The notes under the pieces: generated by a model
Databases searched by the model: none
Seen by the model: only the letters and a program-made list of their open reading frames with translations
Told to the model about the DNA's origin: nothing
Position numbers and translations under genes: made by a program
Origin: Pseudomonas sp. GCEP-101
Lineage (GTDB): Bacteria > Pseudomonadota > Gammaproteobacteria > Pseudomonadales > Pseudomonadaceae
Length of the DNA stretch: 64,000 bases
Direction of reading: 5' to 3'
Assembly: GCF_025133575.1 (NCBI RefSeq)
Contig: NZ_CP104011.1
Coordinates: 3,604,965 to 3,668,964 of the forward strand
Part shown: piece by piece, positions 47,221 through 55,084 of the stretch
Layout of the letters: each line of letters begins with the position of its first letter
How positions within the stretch are numbered: position 1 is the first letter of the stretch

Positions 47221-47420
47221 GGGAAGGGCCTCAGGCTGATCGCTGTCTTCGTGGAAACAGGCTTGTTGAATACTGAGACCGGATTCTCATCAGGCGGGGT
47301 AGTAGAAAAAATCGCTGGCTACAAATAATCACTTCAGAGTTTTCTAAACTAATCAGGGCGGCTAGACTGCGCCACCTTGCCGCAGCGGACGGCTCGCCGG
47401 GCTTGTGGCCTGCGGTTCCT

Positions 47421-47444
47421 GGATAGATAGCTGGCTTTCTATCC
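47421..47444. promoter_or_regulatory. Candidate LysR operator between gbuA and gbuR
   Basis: GGATAGA-N10-TCTATCC is a 7+7 inverted repeat in the 287-base divergent region (47221-47507). LysR proteins often bind T-N11-A-type repeats of this size near their own gene. Confidence 0.5.
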
Positions 47445-47507
47445 TCCGTTTTCAGGTGCAGAAACTACTGAACTAGAGCGGCCCAGCCGCGGTTTTGCGG
47501 AGTCATC

Positions 47508-48404
47508 ATGAGCGCGAGCGCACTGCCCGACGTCAAACTGCTGCGGATTTTCGCCTGCGTGGTGCGCAGCCAGGGGTTCGCCGCCGCGCAGCAGGAACTC
47601 AACCTGTCGACCTCGGCGATCAGCACCTACATGAGCCAGTTGGAGAACCAACTGGGCATCGTGCTCTGCCACCGCGGCCGGGGCGGTTTCGGGCTGACCA
47701 GCAAGGGTGAGCTGTTCCACCAGGAAACCCTGCGCATCCTCGGCGAACTGGAAGGCTTCGAGCGCTATGCGGCGACCTTGAAGGGCGAATTGCGCGGCAC
47801 CCTGAACCTGGGCGTGCTGGATTCCACCGTGAGCGACCCGGCTCTGCCGCTGGCCGACGTCATCGGCTCCTTCAGCGGCCTGCACCCGGCGGTGCACCTG
47901 CACCTGCAGGTGCAGAGCCCCTACGAGCTGCAGCTGGCGGTGCTGGACAACCGCCTGGACCTGGCCATCGGCTCGTTCTTCAGCCGCATGAACGGCCTGG
48001 TCTACCAGCCTCTCTATAGAGAGCAGCACTGGCTCTACTGCAGCGACCGCCACCCGCTGTTCGACGGCCGGCGCATCCCCGCCGAGCTGATCACCCAGCA
48101 GCGCATGGTCGGGCGGGGCTACTGGAGCCAGGCGGAACTGGCGCGGCACGGCTTCAAGCACAGCGCCGGCACCGTCGAGAGTATGGAGGCGCAGCTGATT
48201 TTGATCCTCTCCGGCGGCTACATCGGCTACCTGCCCGAGCACTACGCGCACCCCTGGGTGGAGCAGGGCCGCCTGCGCGCCCTGTTGCCGGCGACCTTCG
48301 GCTACCAGGCGCCGTTCTCGCTGATCCTGCGCCGTGGTCGTTCCCGCGAGCCCCTGATCCAGAACTTCCGCGACCTGCTGCGCACCCAGCCGAGCCAGAC
48401 ATGA
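47508..48404 (+). CDS. gbuR: LysR-type regulator of guanidinobutyrase operon
   Basis: A 298-aa regulator with an N-terminal helix-turn-helix (KLLRIFACVVRSQGFAAAQQ, then ELNLSTSAISTYMSQLENQ) and a C-terminal LysR substrate-binding domain (about residues 92-295). The divergent position to gbuA and the PAO1 order support GbuR, which activates gbuA in the presence of 4-guanidinobutyrate. GCGGAGTCATC precedes ATG 47508. The stop overlaps the next gene's start by four bases (ATGA), so the tRNA-modifying gene is coupled to it. Confidence 0.9.
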   Translation: MSASALPDVKLLRIFACVVRSQGFAAAQQELNLSTSAISTYMSQLENQLGIVLCHRGRGGFGLTSKGELFHQETLRILGELEGFERYAATLKGELRGTLNLGVLDSTVSDPALPLADVIGSFSGLHPAVHLHLQVQSPYELQLAVLDNRLDLAIGSFFSRMNGLVYQPLYREQHWLYCSDRHPLFDGRRIPAELITQQRMVGRGYWSQAELARHGFKHSAGTVESMEAQLILILSGGYIGYLPEHYAHPWVEQGRLRALLPATFGYQAPFSLILRRGRSREPLIQNFRDLLRTQPSQT

Positions 48405-49000
48405 GCCGCGCCCGTTGCCCCCGCTGCGAGCGGCCGCTGGACCATTGCCTGTGCGCGCTGATCCCGCGCCTGGACAACCGCACCCGTGTGCTTTTGCTGC
48501 AGCACCCCAGCGAGGTGGGCCATGCGCTGAACACCGCGCGGCTGGCGGTGCTTGGCCTGGGCAATGCGGAGCTGAGGGTTGGCGAGGACTTCAGCGATCT
48601 CGACCTGTCGGCGTGGGATGCCTGGCTGTTATTCCCCGGCGAGTCCGCCGTGGCGCTGGCCGACTTGGCGGCGCGGCCTGTGGATAAACCGCGCCTGCTG
48701 GTGGTGCCCGACGGCACCTGGCGCAAGGCGCGCAAGCTGCTGCACCTCAACCCGCGGCTGGCGGCGCTGCCGCGGGTGGTACTGCCGGCAGGGCTGACCT
48801 CGCGCTACCGCCTGCGCAAGGCGCCGGCCGAAGGCGCGCTGTCGACCATCGAGGCGGTGGCGCATGCGCTGGACGCGCTGGATGCGCCGCGCTCCCACGC
48901 CGACCTGTTGCGCCCGTTCGATGCGCTGATCGAGGGGCAGATTGCGGCGATGGGGGAGGAGACCTTCCGGCGCAATCACGGGCCGCGTTCTTCCAGCTGA
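48401..49000 (+). CDS. DTW domain tRNA-uridine aminocarboxypropyltransferase
   Basis: A 199-aa enzyme of the DTW/TapT (YfiP) family that adds the acp group from SAM to uridine 47 of tRNAs (acp3U47). An N-terminal zinc-ribbon-like start CPRCERPLDHCLC (C-x2-C ... C-x-C) is followed by VLLLQHPSEVGHALNTARLA and the motif VVPDGTWRKARKLL, the DTW block of this family (here DGTW). The start overlaps the gbuR stop by four bases, a translational-coupling layout, although the functional link to guanidino metabolism is not obvious. Length is at the short end of normal. Confidence 0.88.
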   Translation: MSRARCPRCERPLDHCLCALIPRLDNRTRVLLLQHPSEVGHALNTARLAVLGLGNAELRVGEDFSDLDLSAWDAWLLFPGESAVALADLAARPVDKPRLLVVPDGTWRKARKLLHLNPRLAALPRVVLPAGLTSRYRLRKAPAEGALSTIEAVAHALDALDAPRSHADLLRPFDALIEGQIAAMGEETFRRNHGPRSSS

Positions 49001-49113
49001 TGGCGGCGGACCTTGTCCGCCGTCGCGTGCATGGCACGCTCCTACAGTCCTGCGCCGTGCTGCCTGTGTAGGAGCGGGCCATGCCCGCGATCCGCCGGCG
49101 GGGCCGGCGTGTG
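48997..49113. repeat. Family A related repeat, copy 1 of a ~117-bp duplication
   Basis: Contains a GGCGGACCTTGTCCGCC palindrome, a GGCACGCTCCTACAG right arm, and GTAGGAGCGGGCCATGCCCG. A second, nearly identical copy starts at 49171. Confidence 0.85.
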
Positions 49114-49170
49114 CCAAGGTGTCGATAGCCCCGCGGCGGATAACGCTGGCGCGTTATGCACTCGACGATC

Positions 49171-49287
49171 CTGATGGCGGCGGACTTTGTCCGCCGTCGC
49201 GTGCGTGGCACGCTCCTACAGTCCGGCGCTGCGCTGCCCGTGTAGGAGCGGGCCATGCCCGCGATCCGCCGGCGGGGCCGGCGCGTG
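49171..49287. repeat. Family A related repeat, copy 2 of a ~117-bp duplication
   Basis: Same order of elements as copy 1 (GGCGGACTTTGTCCGCC, GGCACGCTCCTACAG, GTAGGAGCGGGCCATGCCCG), with about seven substitutions by eye. The copies are 174 bases apart; the 57 bases between them are unique. Remainder of the 49001-49536 gap has a REPIN and one hairpin. Confidence 0.85.
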
Positions 49288-49384
49288 GCCGGACCGTGGG
49301 GCACGTCATGCGCCCCGCGATTTGAACCGAATCAGTCATTAGGCCGGATGCCCCTTGGGCATGATCCGCCACGCGGTGCTTTTC

Positions 49385-49460
49385 GTAGGAGCGAGCTTGC
49401 TCGCGAACCGCCCAGCTCCGAAGTTGCCGGAACCCGTTCGCGAGCAAGCTCGCTCCTACA
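49385..49460. repeat. REPIN-like inverted repeat, family A
   Basis: GTAGGAGCGAGCTTGCTCGC ... TTCGCGAGCAAGCTCGCTCC then TACA; perfect arms. Confidence 0.88.
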
Positions 49461-49494
49461 CGCCCCGGCGATCCTGTCTGTTCCGATTGTGGGC

Positions 49495-49515
49495 CAGGAG
49501 ATTTTAAGTCTCCTG
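49495..49515 (-). terminator. Hairpin after the small hypothetical gene
   Basis: CAGGAGA-TTTTAAG-TCTCCTG is a 7-bp stem 22 bases beyond the stop of the minus-strand gene at 49537. There is no U tract. Its minus-strand sequence resembles a tRNA-Leu anticodon arm (see findings). Confidence 0.5.
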
Positions 49516-49536
49516 TGCTGACTCCATGCATTGCGC

Positions 49537-49860
49537 TCAGGTTGATGCGGAGGTCGCACGATAGCGCTCCAGCAGCAGCGGGATGGCCCGTTCGCGCCAG
49601 AACTGGGTGCTGATCATCCCGCTGGACATACCGCCGTGGGCATGGCGCGCCAGGTGGACGTGGGTGGGATGGTCCAGGCCGATGCCGGCAAGCTCCTGGA
49701 AGAGCCGCGCGAGCAGTTGCGCCAGTGCGGCCTCGCTGGCGGGCCACGGCGTGTCGGCGAGATGCTCGGCCATCTCCCGCCACAGGTAGGGATCGCCCCG
49801 CAGCCCCCAATACAGAGGCTCTTCGCGGAACAGTTCGGCGACGCAGGTGGGGCCTGACAT
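49537..49860 (-). CDS. Hypothetical protein, 107 aa
   Basis: A small soluble protein that I do not recognise. It begins MSGPTCVAELFREEPLYWGL, contains RGDPYLWREMAEHLADTPWP, and ends ERAIPLLLERYRATSAST. The WGLRGDPYLWREMAEHL region looks well-ordered and aromatic-rich, with no metal or nucleotide motif. ATG 49860 has AAGGAAG upstream at normal distance. It is transcribed alone, divergent from the ABC-F gene; composition is in line with neighbours. Confidence 0.72.
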   Translation of the reverse strand: MSGPTCVAELFREEPLYWGLRGDPYLWREMAEHLADTPWPASEAALAQLLARLFQELAGIGLDHPTHVHLARHAHGGMSSGMISTQFWRERAIPLLLERYRATSAST

Positions 49861-50125
49861 GGACGGACTTCCTTGTAAGGTGTTCGGGCTGCCGCGCATG
49901 CGCGGGGAGGGCAGTGTCGCCGCTGGCGGGGCATCTGGAAAGGTTGCCCGCGCGCCGATTTCTGCCCGGCGGCCACACCGGCGCGGCGGCTGCCGTTATA
50001 CTGCGCCCCTGATTCCCCTTCGCGAGGTGTTCGTCCGATGCGCAATTGATGCCGCCGTGGTTTCACGGCCCGTTTCCTTCCCTGGCCCGTTCCGGGGGAA
50101 TTCCGGCATCAATCTGGTAGTGCGC

Positions 50126-51736
50126 ATGACGAGCCCGTTCACCCTGGCGCTGCAAGGCGTCTCCTATCCATTGCCCAGCGGCGAGCCGCTGCTGAGCGAC
50201 CTCCACGAAACCTTCGACGAGCGGCGCACCGCGTTGGTCGGGCGCAATGGCGTGGGCAAGTCCGTGCTGGCGCGGATCATGGCCGGCGAGCTGGCACCCA
50301 GTGCCGGCCGTTGCCTGGCATCCGGGCCGGTGCATTACCTGCCGCAGCGCGTCGAACCGCAGGCATTCCGCAGTGTGGCTGAGCTGGCCGGCGTGCAGCC
50401 GCTGCTGGACGCGCTGTCACGGGTCGAGAATGGCGGCGTCGATCCCGCGGACTTCGAGCGCCTCGACGGTCATTGGGATATCCGCGCCCGCCTGGACGCC
50501 GAACTGGCTGCCGCCGGGCTCGCCCATCTCACGCCCGACACGCCCGCCTCACGCCTGAGCGGCGGCGAATGCACGCGGGTGGCACTGCTCGGCGCCTGGC
50601 TCAGCGACGCGGACTGGCTGATCCTCGACGAGCCCAGCAACCACCTCGACCGCGCCGGCCGTGAGGCCCTGCGCGAGCAGGTGCAGCGCTGGCGCGGCGG
50701 CCTGATCCTGATCAGCCATGACCGCCTGCTGCTGGACGACATGCAGCGCATCGTCGAGCTGTCCTCTGCGGGCCTGCGCAGTTATTCCGGCGGCTACGCC
50801 GTCTACCGCGAGATGCGCCAGCAGGAGCAGGCCACCGCCGAGCGCGAGTTGCAGCGGCGCAAGCTGGAGCGTGATCGCCAGCAGCACGCCATGCAGGAGC
50901 AGCGCGAGCGCCAGGCGCATCGGCAGGCCAAGGGACGCAAGGACGCGAAGGAGGCCAACCAGGCGAAGATCCTTATCGACCGGCAGAAGGAGCGCAGCCA
51001 GACCAGCATCGCCCGTCTGGCCACGCAGCATGAGGAGCGTCGCGAGCGCCTGGCGCGGGAGGTGCGTGAGGCTTACAGCCAATTGCCCGACGATGCGCCG
51101 GTGGTGCTCAACGCGCCCGACTGCGCGTTACCCGAGTCCCGCGGGGTGTTGCGGCTGGAAGGCCTGCGCCTGCCGCTCGGCAATACCGCGGCGCTGGACT
51201 GGCAACTGAGCGGCCCGCGCCGCGTGGCGATCACGGGGGGCAATGGCAGCGGCAAGTCGACCCTGCTCAAGGTGATCGCCGGCGTGCTCGGCCCGGCGGC
51301 TGGCACGTGCGATGCGATGGTGCGCAGCGCCTATCTGGACCAGCACCTCGCCGCGTTGCTGCCCGAACGCTCGGTGCTGGAGCTGCTGCGCGAGCGCAAT
51401 CCCGTGGCTGACCTGTCGATCCTTCGCACCCGCCTGGCGCAGATGGGGTTGCCGGCGGCGCGGGTCGAACTGCCCAGCGCGCTGCTAAGCGGCGGTGAGC
51501 GTGTGAAGGCGGCGCTGGCCTGCGAGCTGTATGCCGAGCACCCGGCGCAACTGCTGCTGCTCGACGAGCCGGACAACCACCTCGACCTGCCGTCGCGCGA
51601 GGCGCTGGAAAACCTGCTGCGACAGTACCGCGGCGCGCTGCTGGTGGTGTCCCATGACGCGGCGTTTCTCGACCGGCTGGCGCTGGAGGCACGACTGGAA
51701 TGCACGGCTGACGGCTGGCGCTGGTCGGCCGGGTGA
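50126..51736 (+). CDS. ABC-F family ATPase
   Basis: A 536-aa protein with two ABC domains and no membrane helices, which is the ABC-F ribosome-associated type. Walker A motifs are GRNGVGKSVL (first) and GGNGSGKSTLL (second), the signatures are LSGGECTRVALL and LSGGERVKAALA, and the Walker B regions are DWLILDEPSNHLD and LLLLDEPDNHLDL. The linker (about residues 235-320) is rich in Gln, Arg and Lys, as in Uup/YheS relatives. Such proteins act on ribosomes or protect against antibiotics. The ATG at 50126 precedes the conserved domain; there is no strong ribosome site, and in-frame codons run upstream. Confidence 0.92.
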   Translation: MTSPFTLALQGVSYPLPSGEPLLSDLHETFDERRTALVGRNGVGKSVLARIMAGELAPSAGRCLASGPVHYLPQRVEPQAFRSVAELAGVQPLLDALSRVENGGVDPADFERLDGHWDIRARLDAELAAAGLAHLTPDTPASRLSGGECTRVALLGAWLSDADWLILDEPSNHLDRAGREALREQVQRWRGGLILISHDRLLLDDMQRIVELSSAGLRSYSGGYAVYREMRQQEQATAERELQRRKLERDRQQHAMQEQRERQAHRQAKGRKDAKEANQAKILIDRQKERSQTSIARLATQHEERRERLAREVREAYSQLPDDAPVVLNAPDCALPESRGVLRLEGLRLPLGNTAALDWQLSGPRRVAITGGNGSGKSTLLKVIAGVLGPAAGTCDAMVRSAYLDQHLAALLPERSVLELLRERNPVADLSILRTRLAQMGLPAARVELPSALLSGGERVKAALACELYAEHPAQLLLLDEPDNHLDLPSREALENLLRQYRGALLVVSHDAAFLDRLALEARLECTADGWRWSAG

Positions 51737-51913
51737 GCTTTACCCGCGGCGAAGGGCTGGGTAGGATCGGCTTTCCTCTCTTTCCGGCTGCCTCTGCCGT
51801 GCTCCGCCCAGGCGTTGAATCGCGAAGCGGGCATTCATGCTGCCGACGCTCCATCGGCCGTCACCGTGTGTGGCGCGCTATCCCTTTCGTAATCGCTGAA
51901 TCAGGATGATTTC

Positions 51914-52357
51914 ATGCTTATTCGCCAACGCATCGCTGCGGACAATCCGCGGCTGCTCGATATCTGGCTGGGCGCCGTGCGCGCGACCCACCACTTCCTC
52001 CAGGCGTCGGACATCGACGACCTGTTGCCTCAGGTCCGCGACCTCTACCTGCCGGCCGTCGCGGTCTGGGTGGCGGTGGATGCCGAAGACCGCCCGCTGG
52101 GCTTCATCGGCCTGAACGAGTGCCATGTGGAGATGCTCTTCATCGATCCGGAGTGCCGGGGGCGTGGCCTGGGCCGTGCGCTGCTGGATTTCGCGCGTGA
52201 GTTGCGCGGCACGCTGAGTGTCGACGTCAACGAGCAGAACCCGCAGGCGGTGGGGTTCTATCGGCACTACGGCTTCGTCCAGACCGGGCGCTCGCCCACC
52301 GATGGCGAGGGGCGACCCTTCCCGCTGCTGCACATGAGCCTTCCGACCCCTGAATAA
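51914..52357 (+). CDS. GNAT family N-acetyltransferase, YjaB-like
   Basis: A 147-aa acetyltransferase. Substrate-site start IRQRIAADNPRLLDIWLGAV is followed by the acetyl-CoA loop EMLFIDPECRGRGLGRALLD (QxxGxG-like RGRGLG). ELRGTLSVDVNEQNPQAVGF, then YRHYGFVQTGRS, is motif B. This matches the YjaB/PhnO-like single-domain group. No partner is nearby and the substrate is unknown. TCAGGATG precedes ATG 51914. A REP element and a family B element lie downstream. Confidence 0.88.
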   Translation: MLIRQRIAADNPRLLDIWLGAVRATHHFLQASDIDDLLPQVRDLYLPAVAVWVAVDAEDRPLGFIGLNECHVEMLFIDPECRGRGLGRALLDFARELRGTLSVDVNEQNPQAVGFYRHYGFVQTGRSPTDGEGRPFPLLHMSLPTPE

Positions 52358-52371
52358 GGCATGGCCTACTG

Positions 52372-52418
52372 GTAGGAGCGAGCCACGGTCGCGATTGCGG
52401 GCATGGCCCGCTCCTGCG
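52372..52418. repeat. REP-like element, family A variant
   Basis: GTAGGAGCGAGCCACGGTCG ... GGCATGGCCCGCTCCTGCG; a single palindrome rather than a two-armed element. Confidence 0.78.
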
Positions 52419-52440
52419 TGATAGTTCAGCGCTCGGCCAC

Positions 52441-52556
52441 GCCCTCACCCTAACCCTCTCCCGGAGGGAGAGGGGAGCGTTCGATGCAGGATGAAGCCAC
52501 CGTGTCAGCCGGCACCATCCGCCCCCTCTCCTGAGGGAGAGGGCTGGGGTGAGGGC
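52441..52556. repeat. MITE/REPIN-like element, family B
   Basis: A 116-base element: the left end GCCCTCACCCTAACCCTCTC is mirrored by GAGGGCTGGGGTGAGGGC at the right. Inner hairpins CTCTCCC-GGA-GGGAGAG and CCTCTCC-TGA-GGGAGAGG flank the core. Confidence 0.82.
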
Positions 52557-52623
52557 AAAGCGCAAAAACGGAATCACGCAGGGAAAGACAGCGGCCCCCA
52601 CCGGTGGAATAACCGTGCATGCC

Positions 52624-52971
52624 CTACGCCGTCTCGCCACTGCCGAAGCGGATGCTCCGCGCGCCGAGCTTGAGCAGGCTGTCGGCGAACAGGTCGCTGG
52701 CGGTCTGGCGGCAGTCCCAGGCGGCTTCCCAGTCTTCCCGGTGCCGCCAGTGCAGGCGGCCGACCAGGCGTTGCGAGGGGGCTTCCACATGGAGTTCGCT
52801 GGCGAGGTAGCCGGGGCGCCGGTAGAGCAGTGCCTGCAGGTGCGACAGGTAATCGCCCAGGCGTGCGGCAATGTGCGGACGTTGCTGGGGCGTTACGTCG
52901 ATCTCGATCTGCAGGATGAAGTGTGGATTGTCCACGCAGGCATGGGCGGTGATCGGGGCGGCTTGCGTCAT
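52624..52971 (-). CDS. ABM-like (antibiotic biosynthesis monooxygenase fold) protein, SoxR-controlled
   Basis: A 115-aa protein of the dimeric ferredoxin-like (ABM) fold. The beta strand start FILQIEIDVTPQQRPHIAA and the conserved GYLASELHVEAPSQRLVGRL, then WRHREDWEAAWD (Arg/Trp/Asp block), fit this group of small monooxygenases or dimer modules. It is divergent from soxR, and the promoter between them contains a textbook SoxR box in the spacer on this strand (53009-53039). P. aeruginosa has the same gene pair (PA2273/PA2274). Enzymatic role is unknown; a link to redox-cycling compounds such as phenazines is plausible. Confidence 0.85.
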   Translation of the reverse strand: MTQAAPITAHACVDNPHFILQIEIDVTPQQRPHIAARLGDYLSHLQALLYRRPGYLASELHVEAPSQRLVGRLHWRHREDWEAAWDCRQTASDLFADSLLKLGARSIRFGSGETA

Positions 52972-53008
52972 CTTCCTGGGCTCCCTGGCTTGAAACGAAT
53001 GCCTGGCG

Positions 53009-53039
53009 AGGGTAAAACCTCAACTTAAGTTGAGGTCAA
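53009..53039 (-). promoter_or_regulatory. SoxR-dependent promoter with SoxR box
   Basis: On the minus strand TTGACC (53039-53034) and TACCCT (53014-53009) are separated by 19 bases. The spacer contains the perfect palindrome CCTCAACTTAAGTTGAGG (53018-53035), which matches the known SoxR box; the long 19-base spacer is the SoxR/MerR hallmark. It reads towards the ABM gene. Confidence 0.92.
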
Positions 53040-53045
53040 TAGCCC

Positions 53046-53510
53046 ATGAAAGAATCTTCTTCCTGTTCGATGCACCGCGAGCTGAGCGTCGGCGAGCTGG
53101 CCAGGCGCGCCGGCGTGGCCGTGTCCGCGCTGCACTTCTACGAGGCCAAGGGGCTGATTTCCAGCTCGCGCAATGCCGGCAACCAGCGCCGTTACGCCCG
53201 CGACACGCTACGCCGGGTGGCGGTGATCAAGGTGGCGCAACGGGTTGGCATTCCCCTGGGCGAGATCGCCGAGGCGCTGGGCTCGTTGCCCACCGGGCAC
53301 AACCCGACGGCAGCGGACTGGGCGCGGCTGTCGGCGCGCTGGCGGGACGACCTGAACGAGCGGATCGAGAAGTTGCTGCTGCTGCGCGATCAGCTCGATG
53401 GCTGTATTGGCTGTGGGTGCCTGTCGATGGAGGCCTGCCCTCTGCGCAATCCGGGGGATTGCCTGGCGGAGGAGGGGCCGGGGGCGCATTGGCGGGGGGA
53501 GGGAAAGTGA
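53046..53510 (+). CDS. soxR: Redox-sensitive transcriptional activator SoxR
   Basis: A 154-aa MerR-family regulator. The winged helix begins [20 protein letters not shown], then [20 protein letters not shown]. The C-terminal [2Fe-2S] site is [19 protein letters not shown] (the C-x2-C-x-C-x5-C pattern, about residues 118-130). In Pseudomonas SoxR responds to redox-cycling agents, phenazines included, and activates a small regulon rather than soxS. Its own gene starts 10 bases after the SoxR box; the box orientation favours the divergent gene. The C-terminus (after the cluster) is short, about 20 residues. Confidence 0.95.
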   Translation: MKESSSCSMHRELSVGELARRAGVAVSALHFYEAKGLISSSRNAGNQRRYARDTLRRVAVIKVAQRVGIPLGEIAEALGSLPTGHNPTAADWARLSARWRDDLNERIEKLLLLRDQLDGCIGCGCLSMEACPLRNPGDCLAEEGPGAHWRGEGK

Positions 53511-53532
53511 GGCGTTCGGAGTCTGCGGGAGT

Positions 53533-53695
53533 GCCCGCTCCCTAACCCTGGCTGCGCGCCCCGCTCCGAAGGGAGAGGGGACTGGTCCGAGTGACGTGCA
53601 TCAACTGAGTTCGCCGGGCGTATTGGATGCAGGCAGCGTCATTCTTCCAGCCGGAGCTCCCGCTCCCTTCAGGGAGAGGGCTGGGGAGAGGGTGC
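53533..53695. repeat. MITE/REPIN-like element, family B (diverged)
   Basis: The left end GCCCGCTCCCTAACCCTGGC is a decayed version of the family B terminus; the right end GCTCCCTTCAGGGAGAGGGC plus TGGGGAGAGGG is intact. The core lies between soxR and the LapC-like gene end. Confidence 0.72.
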
Positions 53696-53725
53696 CAACC
53701 CCCGCTGCGAAGCCCGCCGGGAAAC

Positions 53726-55084
53726 TCACCGCTCCCGCAACGCCTCCCACCGTGCCTTCAGCACCGGCTTGAGGATGTAGTCCAGCACGCTCTTCTCGCC
53801 GGTGATGATGTCCACCGTCGCCACCATGCCGGGAATGATCAGCAGGGGCTTGGCGTCGGTGCCCAGGTGGTTCTTGTCGGTGCGCACCTGGATCAGGTAG
53901 AAGCTGTTGCCCTTGTCGTCGGTGATGGTGTCGGCGCTGATCACTTCCAGCTTGGCCTTCAGCCCGCCGTAGATGGTGTAGTCGTAGGCGGTGAACTTCA
54001 CCGTGGCGGTCTGGCCGGGGTGGAGGAAGGCGATGTCCTGGGGGCGCACCCGCGCTTCCACCAGGAGGTTGTCCTCCAGCGGGACGATTTCCACCATGTC
54101 GTTGCCCGGCTGCACCACGCCGCCGATGGTGTTGACCTTGAGCTGCTTGACGATGCCGCGCATGGGCGCGACCACCAGGGTGCGGTTGACCTTGTCGTCG
54201 ATGGCGCGACTGGTGGCGGTGAGCTTGTTGAGGTCGGTGCGCACGTCGTTGAGCTCCTTCAGCGCGTCGCTGCGAAAGCCCAGTTTCGATTCCTCCACCT
54301 TGCGCTGGATTTCGCTCACCGCGGCCTCGGCGCGGGGGATGGCGAGGTTGGTGGCGTTGAGGTCGCCACTGATTTCCACCGCGCTGCGACGCAGGCGCAG
54401 CAGCTCCACCGGGGAGACGGCGCCGGCCTTCACCAGCGGCTCGGACATGTTGATCTCCTGCTGCACCAGCCCGAGGCTCGAGCGGTACTGCTGGGTCTTG
54501 GCGCGGAACTCCTGCAGCTCCTGGCCCTTCTGCCGCAGCTGTTCCTGGAGGATATTCAGCTCGCTGTTCTGCCGTTGCATGCGGGTCTGGTAGAGCGCCA
54601 GCTGGTCTTCCACCACCTGCGGCGCAGCCTTTTTCAGCTCGTCGGTGAACACCGGTTCGCGCCCTTCGGCTTCCGCGCTCAGACGCTCCACGCGGGCTTC
54701 CAGGGAGTTGCGGTCGGCCTCGGTCTCGCCCTTGTTGGAGGAGAAGCGCGTGTCGTCCAGGCGCAGCAGCGGCTGGCCCTTGTTCACCACCTGGCCCTCG
54801 CGGACGAAGATTTCCGAGACGATGCCGCCCTCCAGGTTCTGGATGGTCTGCACCTTGGAGGAGGGAATGGCCTTGCCTTCGCCCTTGGTCACTTCCTCGA
54901 TATCGGCGAAGTAGGCCCAGGTGATGGCCGCCACCAGCAGGCCGAGCGCCGCCCACAGGGTGATGCGCGTGGCGTTGGGCGAGTCCTCCAGCAGGGTGCC
55001 CTGGACCTCGGGCATGAATTCGGTGTCGCGGGCGCCGTTGCCGCCCAGGTAGCCACGGATCGATTGCGAGAAGTGCATGGCCAT
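53726..55084 (-). CDS. lapC: Type I secretion periplasmic adaptor (HlyD/LapC family)
   Basis: A 452-aa membrane fusion protein. One transmembrane helix (ITLWAALGLLVAAITWAYFA, about residues 41-60) precedes a biotinyl-lipoyl-like domain (GKAIPSSKVQTIQNLEGGIV). Long coiled coils (about 120-260) and the C-terminal beta barrel (LVVAPMRGIVKQLKVNTIGG) follow. The final block (LGTDAKPLLIIPGMVATVDI) is typical of HlyD proteins. It links the ABC exporter to the outer-membrane tunnel. Start and lapB stop overlap as TAATG, so translation is coupled. Confidence 0.92.
   Translation of the reverse strand: MAMHFSQSIRGYLGGNGARDTEFMPEVQGTLLEDSPNATRITLWAALGLLVAAITWAYFADIEEVTKGEGKAIPSSKVQTIQNLEGGIVSEIFVREGQVVNKGQPLLRLDDTRFSSNKGETEADRNSLEARVERLSAEAEGREPVFTDELKKAAPQVVEDQLALYQTRMQRQNSELNILQEQLRQKGQELQEFRAKTQQYRSSLGLVQQEINMSEPLVKAGAVSPVELLRLRRSAVEISGDLNATNLAIPRAEAAVSEIQRKVEESKLGFRSDALKELNDVRTDLNKLTATSRAIDDKVNRTLVVAPMRGIVKQLKVNTIGGVVQPGNDMVEIVPLEDNLLVEARVRPQDIAFLHPGQTATVKFTAYDYTIYGGLKAKLEVISADTITDDKGNSFYLIQVRTDKNHLGTDAKPLLIIPGMVATVDIITGEKSVLDYILKPVLKARWEALRER

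Noticed and set aside
49480..49550. tRNA-Leu gene
   Set aside because: Only an anticodon-arm-like stem is present; D-arm, T-arm and acceptor stem are missing.
52372..53700. IS element or transposase near the dense repeats around soxR
   Set aside because: No transposase-like frame is present; the repeats are short non-coding palindromes.
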